Positions 7,946 through 16,706 of a stretch of 48,803 bases of DNA are shown piece after piece. Both the position numbers and the translations under genes were made by a program. The notes beneath the pieces were generated by a model. It was not told the origin of the DNA, ran no database searches, and worked only from the letters and a program-made list of their open reading frames with translations. The number at the start of each line of letters is the position of its first letter. Within the stretch, counting starts at the first letter, position 1. The stretch comes from Pedobacter jejuensis (lineage in GTDB: Bacteria > Bacteroidota > Bacteroidia > Sphingobacteriales > Sphingobacteriaceae): positions 1 to 48,803 of the forward strand of contig NZ_RBEE01000041.1 in assembly GCF_003725795.1 (NCBI RefSeq). The letters are read 5' to 3'.

Positions 7946-8305
7946 TTATTGTTCTTTGAATCTTTGACGATGCTGTTTCCCCCATTCGTGCATGGAAACA
8001 ATCATTTCTGAAAGCGTTTGGCTATAAGGCGTTAATTCATATTCGACGGAAATTGGTCGAGTGTTTAACACAGTTCTGGTAACCAAACCATTGATTTCAA
8101 GATCCTTTAATTCCTTCGATAAAATTCTTGGAGATATTTCAGCCTCTCTGGATAATTCGCGAAACTTAAGTTTACCGCCCCTTAAAATGGCTATTAAAAC
8201 TAATTTCCATTTTCCTCCAATAACATCGAGGGTATCTTGCAAAGCGAGCCAAGCTTTTTTGCATTCTTCATCAGTCGCGGGCTTTAAACAACGGTCTTTA
8301 TTCAT
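7946..8305 (-). CDS. HxlR-family transcriptional regulator
   Basis: I choose ATG 8305 (MNKDRCLKPATDEECKKAW, 119 residues), because HxlR proteins begin shortly before a Cys near the N-terminus. A longer start at 8344 adds a non-homologous stretch. The winged helix is typical: LDVIGGKWKLVLIAILRGG, KFRELSREAEISPRILSKEL, then KDLEINGLVTRTV and the wing VEYELTPYSQTLSEMI. Regulators of this family are dimers that often sense oxidants or electrophiles through the N-terminal Cys (Cys5 here) and act on a neighbouring gene. No divergent target is adjacent; the SnoaL-like gene 650 bp away is the nearest candidate. Confidence 0.9.
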   Translation of the reverse strand: MNKDRCLKPATDEECKKAWLALQDTLDVIGGKWKLVLIAILRGGKLKFRELSREAEISPRILSKELKDLEINGLVTRTVLNTRPISVEYELTPYSQTLSEMIVSMHEWGKQHRQRFKEQ

Positions 8306-8525
8306 CACGATACCATAAATATTATCAAGGCAAAAGTATGCCATTTGCCTATATTTTAATGTCTAATTAACAACATAAAACATTTTAAATTATAAAACCT
8401 ATTATGGATATATACACTAAAAATCCCAAAGACTTACTTACAGAAAGTTATTTTGTTTATACTTTTCTTATTCCGCCTAGTAAGATATGAGCTTTAATAA
8501 GCAAGCATAAATAATACATACCTTA

Positions 8526-8670
8526 AACCTCACCCTATCAAAGTTTTTGGTTTGGCTCATGCTATACGAACTATGAAAATTGGTTCAAACCACAGTTTTT
8601 CATTTCCCTCTCTTCAAGGAGAGGGATGCAATGGCCAAACAATAACTACTACCTTTCATAGGGTGAGGTT
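8526..8670. repeat. 145-bp element with 18-bp inverted ends
   Basis: AACCTCACCCTATCAAAG (8526-8543) and CTTTCATAGGGTGAGGTT (8653-8670) are inverted copies with one mismatch. Inside is a second hairpin, CCCTCTC/GAGAGGG. There is no coding content. The shape is that of a small non-autonomous repeat or MITE. It fills most of the gap between HxlR and the TonB receptor gene. Confidence 0.6.
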
Positions 8671-8681
8671 AAGTTAGAAGT

Positions 8682-8720
8682 ATTACATCAAATCTTCAAC
8701 AGGCTCAGACTGACAACTAA
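8682..8720. repeat. Dispersed short repeat, copy 2
   Basis: Contains AATCTTCAACAGGCTCAGAC and matches the copy at 6673-6711 across about 39 bp. Confidence 0.5.
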
Positions 8721-8729
8721 GATTATACT

Positions 8730-11177
8730 CTAACCTCCTGCTCTACCTTTTATATCATCCGTTGCCGTATTTCTGTATCTGGCTGATTTCACATTTTGGT
8801 TACCGAAACCATAACTCACGCTAAAGTTTGCCCGTCTGCTGGTGTATCTATTTGTAACCCTTAAATTTACGTTTTGATAATCAAGTGCACCTTTCCAGTA
8901 ATTGGTAAGCAGAATATCATCCATATTTAGCCTTAACTTAAGCTTTTTGTTTAACATACTTTTTTGTATTCCGGCATTTAAAGCATATTGCGGAATGGTT
9001 GTTTGCTCTACACCCGAAACCTTTGGAGATTCGTACCAAAAACTTATTTCTACAGTGAAGCTTTTAGGTAGAATAAATGTTTGGGAGGTATTGAAATTAT
9101 AAGCCAGTTTACTTGCGCTGTAGGCTGCACCTTCTATGTTTGCATCGGTAAACTTGTTATAGTACAAACTCGCATTGTTTTGCATGTTCCACCATTTAGT
9201 AATTTTGATAGGGAAATACAGGTTTGCAGAATAGTTTTGTGCTCGGCCTAAATTCTGCCTGATTACGCTAACTATTCGAGTTACTTCATCTTGTTGAGAA
9301 ATTTGAGTGATCAAATCTTTCGTATTGGCATAATTTATAGAAAGCGAAAATTCTTTGTGGCTATAACCAATTTCATAATTATCAGTAAATTGAGGTTTTA
9401 GGTAAGGATTTCCTTGATCGATTGCGTATGGGTCCATGTAAAAGGCAAATGGATTTAGTTGCTGGTAATTTGGTCGGTCGACCCTGCGACTATACGAATA
9501 CCTGATGTTGTTATTTTCGTTCAGTTTATGATTTAAGAAAGCAGTTGGAAAAAGGGAAAGATAATTCCTATCTACTTCCTTATTTGTTGTAACAGAGTTT
9601 CCGTTTGAATGTGTGTGTTCCGCCCTCAATCCAACTTGAATTTGCAAAACCTTCCATTCTTTACCAAAATTTAAATAAGCCGCATTTATATTTTCTTTAT
9701 AAACGAAATTATTTGACTTGTTTAAATCATTTTGCCAAACACCAGTTATAAACTGTTCTGATAGAAAATCATTATTGGTAACTACATAACTGCTTTTTAA
9801 CCCTGTCTCAAACTTCATCGTTTTGTTTATGGGAATAGTCAAATCTGTTTTGGCGGCGAATATATCAATATTGGCATCGGTCGTATTCCTTAATAAAGTA
9901 GTGTTCGTTTGTTGCCCGGTTTGGTTTAAATATCTGGCGTTAAACTCTTCATTTTTTTTATTGTTGAAGTTCGAATAATCAACATCGAAAGTGATATTCT
10001 TACCAGCTTTATCAAAATCGTGTTTAACATTAAAGTTAGCTGTTAAGTTATTTGCAGGCGATTTGGAAAATGCATCTTGCAATACAGAATTGTTGCTGGT
10101 TACGTTCGATTGTACCTCTTTTATAGATGTATTGCTGAAATTTACCAGATCGGTATTTACGGTGTTCGCATCAACCATTACGCCAAAAACAGTTTGTTCT
10201 GAAGCATAATAATCTGCACCCAACTTTCCCTGGAAACCAACTCCTTTATTTTTTCTATCAAAATTTTGAGTGAAATCGCTTGCTAAACCATTGGCAAAAG
10301 TAGTTCTTGTGAGGAAAGTATTGTTAAAACTTGCTTTTCGGGCCAAAGCTCCATTTCCGAAAATATTCCATTTACCGTTTCTGTGGTTTAAGTTTAGATT
10401 TACACCTGCTCTTCCCAAATCCTTTGGCGAATCGGGCATAATACCTTGTCCGCCATTAAATGAAACGGTTCCGTTTGTGCCAAAAGCCTTATTTCTTTTT
10501 AACTTGATGTTGATTATCCCGGCATTTCCTGATGCATCATATTTTGATGATGGATTGGTTATGAGTTCTATTGTTGCAATTTGGTCGCTACTCATATTGC
10601 TTAATAATGTGGTTACATCGGCACCAGAAAGAAAATTGGTTTTTCCATCAATCATAATGGTTACGCCCGATTTATTGTTGAGTTTTATTTGTTCACTTTG
10701 TCTATCAATTTGAACGCCTGGCGCCTTTTCTAAGACTTCTAAAGCAGTACTTCCCGATGAAACAATGCTATTCTCTACATTTAAAACCGTTTTGTCCATT
10801 TGATGCTCGATGTAAGGTTTGCGACCTTGAATACTAACATCCTTAAGTTGTTTGGCATCCGTTTCCATCAAAATATCAGGAATTTTAACATCCGCATTAA
10901 GATTAAACACAGCAGTCTTTTTGATTTTGTATCCAATCATAGAAACTTGCATTTGGTAATTACCTTGTTTTAGGTCTTCGAAAATAAATTCTCCGTTCAC
11001 ATTGGCAGCACCGCTTTTTACTACCGTTGTATCCGGAGAATTTAAAATTCTTACTACTGCAAAGGGCAAGCCCAAACCTTTTTCATCTACAACTTTACCC
11101 GAAAGTTTATTGAATTTTTGGGCAAAGGAAACCCCACACACCAAAAGGCATGCAATTAGCGTAAATAATGTTTTCAT
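8730..11177 (-). CDS. TonB-dependent outer-membrane receptor (OMP beta-barrel family)
   Basis: 815 residues. A Sec signal peptide (MKTLFTLIACLLVCGVSFAQ) precedes a carboxypeptidase-regulatory-like domain (about 25-110, SGKVVDEKGLGLPFAVVRIL...YKIKKT). A plug domain follows (about 120-225, VLNVENSIVSSGSTALEVLE and SGNAGIINIKLKRN), then a long beta-barrel (OMP_b-brl_3 type) ending in RGRAGG. The barrel carries the usual alternating strands such as EIGYSHKEFSLSINYAN and RYSYSRRVDRPNYQQLNPF. It sits in the outer membrane and takes up a ligand with TonB-ExbBD energy; the ligand is unknown, and no SusD partner is next to it. A hairpin separates it from the PspC-PadR pair upstream on the same strand. 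Confidence 0.92.
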   Translation of the reverse strand: MKTLFTLIACLLVCGVSFAQKFNKLSGKVVDEKGLGLPFAVVRILNSPDTTVVKSGAANVNGEFIFEDLKQGNYQMQVSMIGYKIKKTAVFNLNADVKIPDILMETDAKQLKDVSIQGRKPYIEHQMDKTVLNVENSIVSSGSTALEVLEKAPGVQIDRQSEQIKLNNKSGVTIMIDGKTNFLSGADVTTLLSNMSSDQIATIELITNPSSKYDASGNAGIINIKLKRNKAFGTNGTVSFNGGQGIMPDSPKDLGRAGVNLNLNHRNGKWNIFGNGALARKASFNNTFLTRTTFANGLASDFTQNFDRKNKGVGFQGKLGADYYASEQTVFGVMVDANTVNTDLVNFSNTSIKEVQSNVTSNNSVLQDAFSKSPANNLTANFNVKHDFDKAGKNITFDVDYSNFNNKKNEEFNARYLNQTGQQTNTTLLRNTTDANIDIFAAKTDLTIPINKTMKFETGLKSSYVVTNNDFLSEQFITGVWQNDLNKSNNFVYKENINAAYLNFGKEWKVLQIQVGLRAEHTHSNGNSVTTNKEVDRNYLSLFPTAFLNHKLNENNNIRYSYSRRVDRPNYQQLNPFAFYMDPYAIDQGNPYLKPQFTDNYEIGYSHKEFSLSINYANTKDLITQISQQDEVTRIVSVIRQNLGRAQNYSANLYFPIKITKWWNMQNNASLYYNKFTDANIEGAAYSASKLAYNFNTSQTFILPKSFTVEISFWYESPKVSGVEQTTIPQYALNAGIQKSMLNKKLKLRLNMDDILLTNYWKGALDYQNVNLRVTNRYTSRRANFSVSYGFGNQNVKSARYRNTATDDIKGRAGG

Positions 11178-11195
11178 GGTTTTTTAAATTTGACC

Positions 11196-11232
11196 TATGA
11201 AGTTTAATCCGATTCGCATATTAAACTTCATA
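11196..11232 (-). terminator. 13-bp perfect hairpin between PspC and TonB receptor genes
   Basis: TATGAAGTTTAAT (11196-11208) pairs perfectly with ATTAAACTTCATA (11220-11232) around an 11-nt loop. It lies 11 bp after the PspC stop codon, so it may terminate the PadR-PspC transcript, though the stem is AT-rich and lacks a clean T-run. Confidence 0.45.
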
Positions 11233-11242
11233 AGTATGTAAG

Positions 11243-12988
11243 TTAGTTTTCTTCAATATTAATACCCAACTCTTGCTCAACTTCTCTAATTCTGGTAGAT
11301 ACTGAATCTTGATAAATGGTATCAGCTGACCTGTTTTTCTTCAAAAATTCCAAATCAAGCAGTTCTTGTTTTAGTTTTTTCTTCTTTATAGCATCTTCTT
11401 TTAATTGTGCAATGCATTTCAAACCATCTTCTGTCATTATCCAGGCAGTAGAATCGTTTGAGTCGTTTTCCTTATCAGCACAATCCCAGGTTCCATAATT
11501 ATTAATATATCTGTAAGCGTCTTGTTTAATAATCAGCTTTGTTCCAACAGGAACTTCGAGGTAGATATAAACTTCCTGATTGCGCCAGATGCTACCTTTT
11601 TTTAATTGAAAACGGGGATTAAAAACTAATGACTCATCTTTTGAAATATAGCTGTAACTTATGTTTTGTGCATTCTGCAACGCACTTGGGAAAGTTTTTC
11701 CCTGCGATTCATATTTCTGAACAATACGTGTTGTGGCTGTCTCGCTTTTATTAATGATGATGCGAATGTTATTTGGCGATACGAACGGTCCATCTTCAAA
11801 ATCATCAACCACAATTTTATTTTTTTCGTTTCCATTGATATGGTATGCAATGCTGTCTTCCTTACTAAAAAATTTACTTTTATCGATATCAATAACGTAG
11901 ATAGGTAGCGTTTTCAAATCATTTGTTTGAGTAAGTTCGGCATGTTGCTTAAACTCCGATGAAATTTTTGCCGCTTGATAACCCACCGTAGCAACGCCAG
12001 CCAACCAGATAATTAATAAGGCGAAAGAAAGTGTTTTATTTATAGCTTGTTTACTAAAAGCAACACGAATAGAAAAGAGCACGAGCGCTAAAATGGGAAT
12101 GAAGCAAACAATAAAGGCGCTTAGAACAATTACACCACGGTTACCATCATTCACAATAGAAAACGGAAAATATTCATAAATACTTTCATCCCAAAAACCT
12201 TGAAATGCAGCCGCTCCAACGATTAAAGAAAGTAAAAATAATGCTCCAAATACGATAATGATAATGGCAATAACCTTAAAAATTACTTTTCCGGTACCTG
12301 AAACAAAACGACCCAGCCATTCGAAAAATTCACCAATAAAAATACCCACCTGTGCGAAAATTGGTTGTGCATGTTTGTTGGCTTCAGATAAACGCTCTTT
12401 TACTGCTTGCAATTCTTCATCAAGGTTTTTTTGAAATCCTTGTAGATTGGCGGGCTCGCCTTTCATCTCCATTTTTTCTAATCTCGATTTAGCTTTTGGC
12501 ATAATTATCCAAAGCAACGCATAAACCAAAAGACCAGTTCCACCAAGTAAAACTGTCAAAAGAGTAGCTAAGCGAATCCATTTCACATCGAAATCTAAAT
12601 AATGAGCAACACCAGCACATACACCAGCAATTACACGCTCATCCATATCGCGGTACAATTTTTTATCTACAGGTTGAGCTTGATAGTTTGTGTTTATAAC
12701 AGGCTCACTTTCCTCATCTTCAATGGTGTCGAAATCTTGCACACGACCCATTTGGCCAATAACAAAATTAACATTGGCAGCATCCACAACCTGTTTTTTC
12801 TGTTCTTCCAATTGCTCGGTTAATAATTCTGCAATTCTATTTTCGATGTCGGTAACGATTTCCAAATCATCTGCATGATTTACAAAATAGTGTTTCACTT
12901 CGTTTAAATAAGCTTTCAAAAGCTCGTAGGCACTTTCTTCAATATGAATAATTGTATTGCCAATATTTATGATGATGGTCTTTTCCAT
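11243..12988 (-). CDS. PspC-domain membrane protein
   Basis: 581 residues. A cytosolic N-terminal region (about 1-105, IINIGNTIIHIEESAYELL) is followed by a PspC domain (about 112-170: LYRDMDERVIAGVCAGVAHY, then VKWIRLATLLTVL and YALLWIIMPKA). Three further membrane segments follow (about 235-262, 285-310, 320-345). A large C-terminal beta-rich region (about 360-510) has short polar strands such as KIVVDDFEDGPFVSPNNIRI and YIYLEVPVGTKL, resembling the adhesin-like DUF2807/DUF4097-type domains. The last 60 residues are a charged coiled coil. PspC proteins sit in the inner membrane and take part in envelope-stress control. It follows the PadR gene by 20 bp, so the two are an operon, and the PadR operator likely controls both. 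Confidence 0.9.
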   Translation of the reverse strand: MEKTIIINIGNTIIHIEESAYELLKAYLNEVKHYFVNHADDLEIVTDIENRIAELLTEQLEEQKKQVVDAANVNFVIGQMGRVQDFDTIEDEESEPVINTNYQAQPVDKKLYRDMDERVIAGVCAGVAHYLDFDVKWIRLATLLTVLLGGTGLLVYALLWIIMPKAKSRLEKMEMKGEPANLQGFQKNLDEELQAVKERLSEANKHAQPIFAQVGIFIGEFFEWLGRFVSGTGKVIFKVIAIIIIVFGALFLLSLIVGAAAFQGFWDESIYEYFPFSIVNDGNRGVIVLSAFIVCFIPILALVLFSIRVAFSKQAINKTLSFALLIIWLAGVATVGYQAAKISSEFKQHAELTQTNDLKTLPIYVIDIDKSKFFSKEDSIAYHINGNEKNKIVVDDFEDGPFVSPNNIRIIINKSETATTRIVQKYESQGKTFPSALQNAQNISYSYISKDESLVFNPRFQLKKGSIWRNQEVYIYLEVPVGTKLIIKQDAYRYINNYGTWDCADKENDSNDSTAWIMTEDGLKCIAQLKEDAIKKKKLKQELLDLEFLKKNRSADTIYQDSVSTRIREVEQELGINIEEN

Positions 12989-13008
12989 TTCTTTGCGGTT
13001 ATAAATTT

Positions 13009-13344
13009 TTACGAATTGGCTCCTTTTTGTGATATACCTACAGCATAAGCCAACTCTTGCCAGGTTTGATCTAATTGAGATAAAATGCCTTTACCATCTT
13101 CTGTTAAAGTATAATATTTCCGTGGCGGACCAGAGGTAGATTCTACCCAGTTGTAGCTTAACAAACCATTGTTTTTAAGCCTGGTTAATAATGGATACAA
13201 CGTTCCCTCAACAACAAGCAGTTTTGCTGATTTTAATTCAGCAATAATATCCGAGGCATAAATTTCTCCTCTTGCTATAATTGATAAAACACAGTATTCC
13301 AGAATTCCTTTCCGCATTTGTGTTTGCGTATTTTCTGCTATCAT
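13009..13344 (-). CDS. PadR-family transcriptional regulator
   Basis: 111 residues. The winged helix is clear: MRKGILEYCVLSIIARGEIY, ASDIIAELKSAKL, VVEGTLYPLLTRLKNNGLL, and the wing SGPPRKYYTLTEDGK. ATG 13344 (MIAENTQTQMRKG) fits the usual length. It is the first gene of an operon with the PspC gene (20-bp gap), an arrangement seen repeatedly in Bacteroidota. A palindrome, TACTATG-CATTA-CATAGTA, lies just upstream (13371-13389) and is the probable operator, implying autorepression. Confidence 0.93.
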   Translation of the reverse strand: MIAENTQTQMRKGILEYCVLSIIARGEIYASDIIAELKSAKLLVVEGTLYPLLTRLKNNGLLSYNWVESTSGPPRKYYTLTEDGKGILSQLDQTWQELAYAVGISQKGANS

Positions 13345-13348
13345 AAAA

Positions 13349-13389
13349 CAAAGATATATTATTTATATAATACTATGCATTACATAGTA
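13349..13389 (-). promoter_or_regulatory. padR-pspC promoter with palindromic operator
   Basis: On the minus strand TATCTTTG (13349-13356) matches the Bacteroidota -7 box TAnnTTTG. Upstream of it lies the palindrome TACTATG/CATAGTA (13371-13377/13383-13389), where a repressor dimer would block RNA polymerase. The -7 box is only 5 bp from the ATG, so the transcript would be nearly leaderless unless translation starts further in. Confidence 0.5.
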
Positions 13390-13476
13390 CTAAAATAATT
13401 TAAAGTTAAATGTTAAGTATCTGTAAATCAAATAAATAATTTTTTAAATAATTTTAATGAAGATAAATTGGTTTAT

Positions 13477-14043
13477 TTTACCCAATTTTGAAAAGCAAAA
13501 CCTGCGGTTCTTCGGCCAAGATAGTCCTGCTTTTGCCCATAGTCCCGATGAAAAATCGGGAGCTATTTGGCGCAATCAGGTTTAAATTACTTAAGACTGT
13601 GTAAGAAATTCAGAGCCATAAATAGAAAGAAGTATGAAGCTATCTAAAAATGCGAATATCCTCTAAAAACGTTTTAATTTCTGCGAAAATCTTCTTAGAT
13701 CTGCGGGACAAACAAATCGTTTGGCGTAATCAGTTTAGTTTATTTAAGACTGTGCAGAAAATTCACAAGGATAAATTGGAAAGAGCTTATTAATTACATT
13801 TTACCCTTTTTTGAAAAGCAAAACCTGCGGTTCTTCGGTCAAGATAGTCCTGCTTTTACCCATAGTCCCGATGAAAAATCGGGAGCTATTTGGCGCAATC
13901 AGGTTTAAATTACTTAAGACTGTGTAAGAAATATCAAAGCGATAAATAGATAGAAGTATGAAGTTATCTAGAAATGCGAATATCCTCTAAAAACGTTTTA
14001 ATTTCTGCGAAGATCTTCTTAGATCTGCGAGACAAACAAATCG
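13477..14043. repeat. Tandem pair of ~244-bp direct repeats with a partial third copy
   Basis: 13477-13719 and 13799-14043 are about 90% alike (judged by eye) from TTTTACCC to GACAAACAAATCG. Each contains the hairpin TCCCGATGAAAAATCGGGA. Between them, 13721-13790 resembles the middle of the unit (TGGCGTAATCAG...GACTGTGCAGAAA), so it is a truncated third copy. Short frames in the repeat are not coding. It fills the gap between padR and the permease gene. Confidence 0.75.
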
Positions 14044-14156
14044 ACTTCAATACAAAAAACATTATGGTTTCTATACCCACGGAAATGACACTGATTGAGA
14101 AGAACCTCAGGGAGAACAAAAAACTATACAAACACCATAGATTTAATATATTTTGA

Positions 14157-14164
14157 TAATTTTG
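14157..14164 (+). promoter_or_regulatory. -7 promoter box for the APC permease
   Basis: TAATTTTG matches TAnnTTTG and lies 19 bp before the ATG. No good -33 TTTG is seen at the usual distance. Confidence 0.35.
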
Positions 14165-14183
14165 CAGCGTTTAATTTTATCAG

Positions 14184-15641
14184 ATGAAAAAATCTATAGC
14201 AAGCATTGTTGCTGAAGCCAATCAACAAGGCGAAGGTTCATTAAAAAGAACCCTTGGTCCTGTTAATTTAATATTGATAGGGGTTGGTTTAACGTTAGGT
14301 GCCGGACTATTTTCCATAACCGGCTTGGCGGCGGCAAACCACTCCGGACCAGCAGTAACTTTGTCATTTGTAATTGCCGCATTAGGCTGCGGTTTTGCAG
14401 CATTGTGCTACGCAGAATTTGCATCAATGATTCCTGTCGCCGGTAGTGCTTATACCTATTCATACGCCACCATGGGCGAACTTTTTGCCTGGATTATCGG
14501 TTGGGATTTAGTTTTAGAATATTCTGTGGGTTGCGCTACAGTTGCCATAAGCTGGTCGCAATATTTAACACGGTTTTTAGCCAGTCTCGGCCTTTATTTA
14601 CCTCCACAACTTACGCTTTCGCCCTTCGAAACCGCAAAACTTGCTGATGGAAGTACGGTTAATGGAATAGTGAATATTCCGGCAGCATTGGTTGTGGTTT
14701 TAATGACAGCCATTTTAATTCGCGGCACCAAAGGCTCAGCAATTGTGAATGGCATTATTGTTTTTCTAAAAGTTGGTGTTGTTTTAGTTTTCATCGCCCT
14801 TGGCTGGCAATACATTGACCCAGCAAATTACCATCCATATATACCCGAAAACACAGGAACCTTTGGCCATTACGGCTGGAGTGGTGTATTACGTGGTGCA
14901 GGTTTAGTTTTCTTCGTTTTTATTGGTTTCGATGCCGTTGCAGCATCCGCACAAGAAACTAAAAATCCTTCGAGAGATTTACCCATTGGAATAATTGGTT
15001 CGCTACTAGTTTGCACGGTATTATTTGGTTTGTTTGGGCACGTAATGACTGGCTTAGCAAACTATAAAGAGTTTGCAAATAGTGGCGCTCCAGTTGCTAT
15101 TGCAATCGAGAAAACACCCTATGCATGGTTAAGCCAGGCAATAATACTGGCAATTTTAATTGGTTATACCTCTGTAATTTTGATTGATTTAATGGCGCAA
15201 TCGAGAATGTTTTATTCGATAAGTAAAGATGGTTTGCTACCAAAGATTTTTTCTGATGTGCATCCAAAATTTAAAACGCCATGGAAATCTAACATGATGT
15301 TATGTGCTTTTATCGGACTTTTTGCAGCTTTTGTACCAATGAATGTGGTTGGAGAAATGACAAGTATAGGAACGCTTTTAGCCTTTTTAATGGTTTGTGT
15401 TGGGATTCTTATCCTAAGAAAAACAGACCCAGATGCTAAACGTCCGTTTAGAGTTCCGTTTGTGCCGCTAATCCCAATTCTAGGTATTTTAGTTTGTCTG
15501 GTAATGATGGCCTTTTTACCTTGGGAAACTTGGTTAAGACTTGGTGTTTGGTTATTTATAGGTTTAGCAATATATTATTGGTACGGTAAAAAGCATAGTA
15601 AACTTAATGGATTAAATTCTACACAGGAACCCTTAAAATAG
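14184..15641 (+). CDS. APC-superfamily amino-acid permease (cationic amino-acid transporter type)
   Basis: 485 residues with about 12 membrane segments. The first helix has the APC substrate signature GVGLTLGAGLFSITGLAA, and helix 3 the family pattern AALCYAEFASMIPVAGSAYT. FFVFIGFDAVAASAQETKNP matches the CAT/YfnA subgroup, so a cationic or neutral amino acid is the likely substrate (inference). It sits in the inner membrane and probably works as a proton symporter or exchanger. It stands alone; a -7 box is 19 bp upstream of ATG 14184. The neighbouring downstream small gene runs the same way but 210 bp away. Confidence 0.92.
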   Translation: MKKSIASIVAEANQQGEGSLKRTLGPVNLILIGVGLTLGAGLFSITGLAAANHSGPAVTLSFVIAALGCGFAALCYAEFASMIPVAGSAYTYSYATMGELFAWIIGWDLVLEYSVGCATVAISWSQYLTRFLASLGLYLPPQLTLSPFETAKLADGSTVNGIVNIPAALVVVLMTAILIRGTKGSAIVNGIIVFLKVGVVLVFIALGWQYIDPANYHPYIPENTGTFGHYGWSGVLRGAGLVFFVFIGFDAVAASAQETKNPSRDLPIGIIGSLLVCTVLFGLFGHVMTGLANYKEFANSGAPVAIAIEKTPYAWLSQAIILAILIGYTSVILIDLMAQSRMFYSISKDGLLPKIFSDVHPKFKTPWKSNMMLCAFIGLFAAFVPMNVVGEMTSIGTLLAFLMVCVGILILRKTDPDAKRPFRVPFVPLIPILGILVCLVMMAFLPWETWLRLGVWLFIGLAIYYWYGKKHSKLNGLNSTQEPLK

Positions 15642-15852
15642 TGTAGAATTTTGAGTAAAAAATTCTCATAGATTTTATGTTGTAGAATAAATTCACCACT
15701 AAATTTTAAACAATGATGGATTTTAGAAGGATGGCAAGTAGATACAAATCAATTCATTAACATTAAATTGTAAGTTATTAACAATTAAACACTTTCGTAA
15801 TTTTTTGGCTTAAGATTTGTTTTATAGAAAATACCTATAAAAACATTTTCCT

Positions 15853-16020
15853 ATGATTATTAAATTAGACACATCTGTTTTTCGATTTGCAAAGTCGAAA
15901 GTACAAACCGAAGATAAAATTATCTATAGCCTTACTAAAGCACAATGGATAAATGCTGATAGAATTGTAATGGCAGCTATGTTTGCGGCAACTATAGCCG
16001 GTGCAATTTTATTTAATTAG
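15853..16020 (+). CDS. Small hypothetical protein, 55 residues
   Basis: ATG 15853 to TAG 16018-16020 encodes MIIKLDTSVFRFAKSKVQTE, a charged middle, and a hydrophobic end (IVMAAMFAATIAGAILF). This could be a tail-anchored membrane protein. TTTTTTGG and a TAAGATTTG stretch lie at about 15801-15820 as a possible promoter. It ends 5 bp before the 3' end of the methyltransferase gene, which runs the other way. I know of no family; it is supported only by its clean frame, start context and protein-like composition. Confidence 0.5.
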   Translation: MIIKLDTSVFRFAKSKVQTEDKIIYSLTKAQWINADRIVMAAMFAATIAGAILFN

Positions 16021-16025
16021 ATTTT

Positions 16026-16673
16026 TTATTTTTTGAAAACAATTGCTTTTATAAATTCATTATAATAGAGTTTCTCATCTATAATTTCAAAATTTTCTCG
16101 TGAAAAGTACTGGGTCATTTCAATAAGTTTTGATGCTTCTACAATACCTAAAAGTTTGAAAAATAAATACATTGAATTTAACAGCATCCTTTGCCACCAT
16201 TTCCCTTTTGAACTAGTTAAACTAAAATCTACAAAAAACCATAAACCTCCTTTTTTAAGCATCAAGTTTAGTTTATTAAAAATATGTTCAGCTTTCTCTA
16301 ATTGGAAGTTATCGAATAAAAATGGGGTTAAAATAACATCAAATCTATCGCTAGAATAGAATTCTTCTATATCAAGTTGTACAAAATTAATTGTGTTTTC
16401 TCCAAAGTTTCGAGCCTTAGAAAGTGTTATCATTTTCTCAGAAATCTCTACATACGTTATCGTCAATCCTGATGAATGAACTTGCTTAATTTCTTCCAAA
16501 AGCCAGCCCGTACCCCCACCAACAATTAAAATCGAACTGTTTTCGGGTATAAATTTCAATTGATTAATTTGTGCATTAACCTGCGATTTACCAAACACAA
16601 ACTGACTTAGTACATCATAGCTATTCGCAATCTTATCGTAGTTATTGTTCAATTTTTTAAGACTTAAAATCAC
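16026..16673 (-). CDS. Class I SAM-dependent methyltransferase
   Basis: 215 residues. Motif I is clear (SSILIVGGGTGWLLEEIKQ), followed by an acidic end of strand 2 (TYVEISEKMI), the D-x-E loop (NFVQLDIEEF), motif IV-like FDVILTPFLFDNF and post-motif LMLKKGGLWFFVDFSL. The family is that of small-molecule methyltransferases of the UbiE/Methyltransf_25 kind. It lies 33 bp behind the UbiA-like gene on the same strand, so the pair may modify a prenylated ring compound or lipid; that link is inference from context. Confidence 0.82.
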   Translation of the reverse strand: MILSLKKLNNNYDKIANSYDVLSQFVFGKSQVNAQINQLKFIPENSSILIVGGGTGWLLEEIKQVHSSGLTITYVEISEKMITLSKARNFGENTINFVQLDIEEFYSSDRFDVILTPFLFDNFQLEKAEHIFNKLNLMLKKGGLWFFVDFSLTSSKGKWWQRMLLNSMYLFFKLLGIVEASKLIEMTQYFSRENFEIIDEKLYYNEFIKAIVFKK

Positions 16674-16706
16674 CAGTAAACTTACATATCAGCATTTTAT
16701 TCGCAG

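Noticed and set aside
11659..11908. Frames on both strands inside the PspC gene
   Set aside because: The PspC frame is continuous over this region with clear membrane and domain patterns; the others are shadows.
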